Positions 11,238 to 13,064 of a DNA stretch of 13,064 bases are shown piece by piece. Positions within the stretch are counted from its first letter, which is position 1. Every line of letters begins with the position of its first letter. The notes beneath the pieces were generated by a model. The model was not told the origin of the DNA, did no database searches, and saw nothing but the letters and a program-made list of their open reading frames with translations. Location of the stretch: contig JAEMPK010000116.1 in NCBI GenBank assembly GCA_022759345.1, positions 1-13,064 of the forward strand. Direction: 5' to 3'. Position numbers and translations under genes: made by a program. This stretch comes from Pyrobaculum sp. GTDB taxonomy: Archaea > Thermoproteota > Thermoprotei > Thermoproteales > Thermoproteaceae.

Positions 11238-13064
11238 GTGGACTATAAGTCGCTTGGGCTAAAGGTGGGTCTTGAGATCCATATCCAGCTTAACACGCGT
11301 CGGAAGCTCTTCTGCCACTGTCCCCCCGAGTTGCGGGACGACGAGCCGCATTTTAGGTTGGAGAGGCGGCTTCACGTCTCTGTGAGCGAGCTGGGCGCCG
11401 TAGACCCGGCTGCGTTGTGGGAAGTGCGTAAGAGGAGGAAGTACGTCTATGAGGGGTACCGCGACACAACTTGCCTAGTGGAGCTCGACGAAGAGCCTCC
11501 GCATATGCCTGACGAGGAGGCGCTTGTGACCGCCGTGGCGGTGGCTAAGATGTTCAACGCCAAGCTTTTCGACGAGATACACGTCATGCGTAAGACGGTG
11601 ATAGACGGCTCTAACGTCTCCGGTTTTCAACGTACTATGCTTGTGGCCTACGGCGGCAGATCTAAGATACTGGGTTACGACATAGGGATTGAGACCATTG
11701 CGCTGGAGGAGGACGCGGCGAGGAAGATGAGTGAGGAGGGGAAGACGGCGGTGTATAGGCTGGACAGACTTGGGATCCCGCTTATTGAAATCGCCACTGA
11801 GCCCATGACCTACACGCCTCAACAGGTGGGAGACGTGGCGTGGATAATCGGCTACAGCGTGAAGATAACCGGCAGAGCCAGGCGGGGCCTGGGCACGGTG
11901 AGGCAAGACGTCAACGTGTCTATAGCGGGGGGCGCCAAGACGGAGATAAAGGGCGTGCCGGACCTCTCCCTCATCCCCAAGGTCATAGAGTACGAAGTTA
12001 TGCGGCAGGTGAATCTTTTGAAAATCGCAGAGGAGCTGAAGAGGCGGGGAGTTCAAAAGATCGAGTTCTCTACGGTGGACGTCACAGCCGCTTTCGGGAA
12101 TACCAAGTCTAAACTCATCCGCCGGGTGCTCGACGCGGGGGGTAGGGTGGTTGCTGTTAAGGCGCCTGGCTTCCAGAAGCTCTTCGGCTTTGAGGTTCAG
12201 CCGGGCCGCCGCTTCGGCACGGAGCTGGCCGACTACGTGAGGGCGTGGACTGAGCTGGGCGGTCTTCTGCACAGCGACGAGCTCCCCGGCTACGGCATCG
12301 CCGCGGAGGAGGTCCGTGAGGTGGTGAACAGAGTGGGTGTGGAGAGCTTCGTGCTTCTCATGGGCGTAGACGAGAAGGAGCTTGAGGAGGCCGCCAAGGT
12401 GGTTGTGGAGAGGCTCAACATGGCTCCGCTGGGCGTGCCTGAGGAGACGAGGGGGGCTAACCAAGACGGCACCACTAGGTTCCTTAGGCCGAGGCCTGGC
12501 GCGGCCAGGATGTATCCCGAGACCGACCTCCCGCCTATCAAGATAACCATCGAGCTGGTCAAGAGGGCTGAGGAGATTGCCAAGGTGAGTCTGGAGGGGA
12601 AGCTCTCTGAACTTGTCTCCATGGGCCTCAGCAGAGACTTGGCGCTTCAGCTCGTCAAGTCGCCTCACTTGGAGAGGTTTGAGGAGTACGTGGCGAGGTT
12701 TAGGTCTGTGCCGCCTCAGTTGATAGCGACGGTGCTTCTAAACGTGGCGCGGGCGCTTTCGAGAGAAGGCGTCGAGATCACCGAGGAGAAGTTGACGTCT
12801 GTCTTCGAGACCCTTGACAAGAAGATAATCACGAAGGAGGCGGTGGAGGAGGTTCTGCGCAACATGAAGCCGGGGGAGTCGGCCGAGGAGGCTGCCCGGA
12901 GGCTCGGCTTGGTCAAGCTCAGCTACGAGGAGGTGAAGAAGATAGTGGAGGAGGTGGCGAGGGAGGTGGGGCGTGAGAAGGCGCTGGTGGAGGTGATGCG
13001 GAGGTTCAGAGGGAGGATCGACGTGGAGGACGTTAAGCGCGCACTATCTGAGTTATCTATATAA
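11238..13064 (+). CDS. gatE: Glutamyl-tRNA(Gln) amidotransferase subunit E
   Basis: The 608-residue protein begins MDYKSLGLKVGLEIHIQL, the GatB/GatE signature. It continues with FCHCPPELRDDEPHF, the kinase-like cradle motifs DGSNVSGFQRT (123-133), GLGTVRQDVNVSI and AGGAKTEIKGVPDL, and then the GatE-specific insert related to the bacterial AspRS GAD domain. PGFQKLFGFEVQPGRRFGTE and SDELPGYGI lie in this insert. A C-terminal helical YqeY-like tail follows. GatE phosphorylates Glu-tRNA(Gln), and with the ammonia-supplying GatD makes Gln-tRNA(Gln), the archaeal route to glutaminyl-tRNA. GatD is not in this window. GTG 11232 is also in frame, but TATA spacing and the conserved N-terminus favour 11238. 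The TAA is the last triplet of the window, so the gene is complete. Confidence 0.97.
   Translation: MDYKSLGLKVGLEIHIQLNTRRKLFCHCPPELRDDEPHFRLERRLHVSVSELGAVDPAALWEVRKRRKYVYEGYRDTTCLVELDEEPPHMPDEEALVTAVAVAKMFNAKLFDEIHVMRKTVIDGSNVSGFQRTMLVAYGGRSKILGYDIGIETIALEEDAARKMSEEGKTAVYRLDRLGIPLIEIATEPMTYTPQQVGDVAWIIGYSVKITGRARRGLGTVRQDVNVSIAGGAKTEIKGVPDLSLIPKVIEYEVMRQVNLLKIAEELKRRGVQKIEFSTVDVTAAFGNTKSKLIRRVLDAGGRVVAVKAPGFQKLFGFEVQPGRRFGTELADYVRAWTELGGLLHSDELPGYGIAAEEVREVVNRVGVESFVLLMGVDEKELEEAAKVVVERLNMAPLGVPEETRGANQDGTTRFLRPRPGAARMYPETDLPPIKITIELVKRAEEIAKVSLEGKLSELVSMGLSRDLALQLVKSPHLERFEEYVARFRSVPPQLIATVLLNVARALSREGVEITEEKLTSVFETLDKKIITKEAVEEVLRNMKPGESAEEAARRLGLVKLSYEEVKKIVEEVAREVGREKALVEVMRRFRGRIDVEDVKRALSELSI

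Noticed and set aside
11475..12668. 397-residue minus-strand ORF antisense to gatE.
   Set aside because: The Leu/His/Arg-rich translation is the usual reverse shadow of a GC-rich gene. GatE is unmistakable on the plus strand.
1..13064. CRISPR arrays, insertion sequences, integrase or att sites, toxin-antitoxin or phage-defence genes.
   Set aside because: No regularly spaced repeats, transposase motifs, terminal inverted repeats or defence-protein signatures were seen. The PIN domain belongs to the PINA ATPase and not to a VapC-type toxin.

Overview
The window looks like a chromosomal segment of a hyperthermophilic crenarchaeon of the order Thermoproteales, most likely a Pyrobaculum species. 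The grounds are a GC-rich sequence with archaeal housekeeping genes (GatE, Dim1/KsgA, RNase Z, a Trm14-like THUMP methyltransferase, a PIN-domain ATPase). There is also a tRNA with a short bulge-helix-bulge intron and no encoded CCA, and TATA-like boxes centred about 23-26 bp before many start codons, the pattern of leaderless transcription. Genus assignment is inference from protein recognition; no search was run.

Left part (1-2823): the start of a TGT-superfamily gene runs off the left edge on the minus strand. It is followed by a gene-poor stretch that may hold a C/D box sRNA. Then come two small plus-strand genes of unknown function, the first broken by a +1 frameshift in a run of five G, and a small FAD-dependent oxidoreductase related to sulfide:quinone reductases but without their usual cysteine pattern.

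Middle (2824-5608): tRNA-Pro(GGG) with a 19-nt intron and tRNA-Thr(GGT), both on the minus strand. Next is a three-gene minus-strand operon, ridA followed by two unknown proteins, divergent from a nicotinamidase-like cysteine hydrolase.

Right part (5609-13064): an integral membrane polyprenol (dolichol/phytol) kinase-type protein converges on and overlaps a Trm14-like tRNA methyltransferase. The methyltransferase shares one TATA element with the divergent gene for a PINA-type PIN/ATPase/KH protein. That gene is overlapped by 4 bp by a SAM methyltransferase, which in turn converges on RNase Z. RNase Z lies downstream of ksgA, and ksgA is divergent from gatE, whose stop codon is the last triplet of the window.

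Much of the content serves RNA maturation and translation: TGT-like base exchange, tRNA m2G-type methylation, tRNA 3' processing, 16S rRNA dimethylation, Gln-tRNA amidation and two tRNAs. The most striking architectural theme is promoter economy: three TATA boxes lie across the stop codon of the preceding gene, and one box appears to be shared by two divergent genes. I did not find a clearly new multi-gene system.
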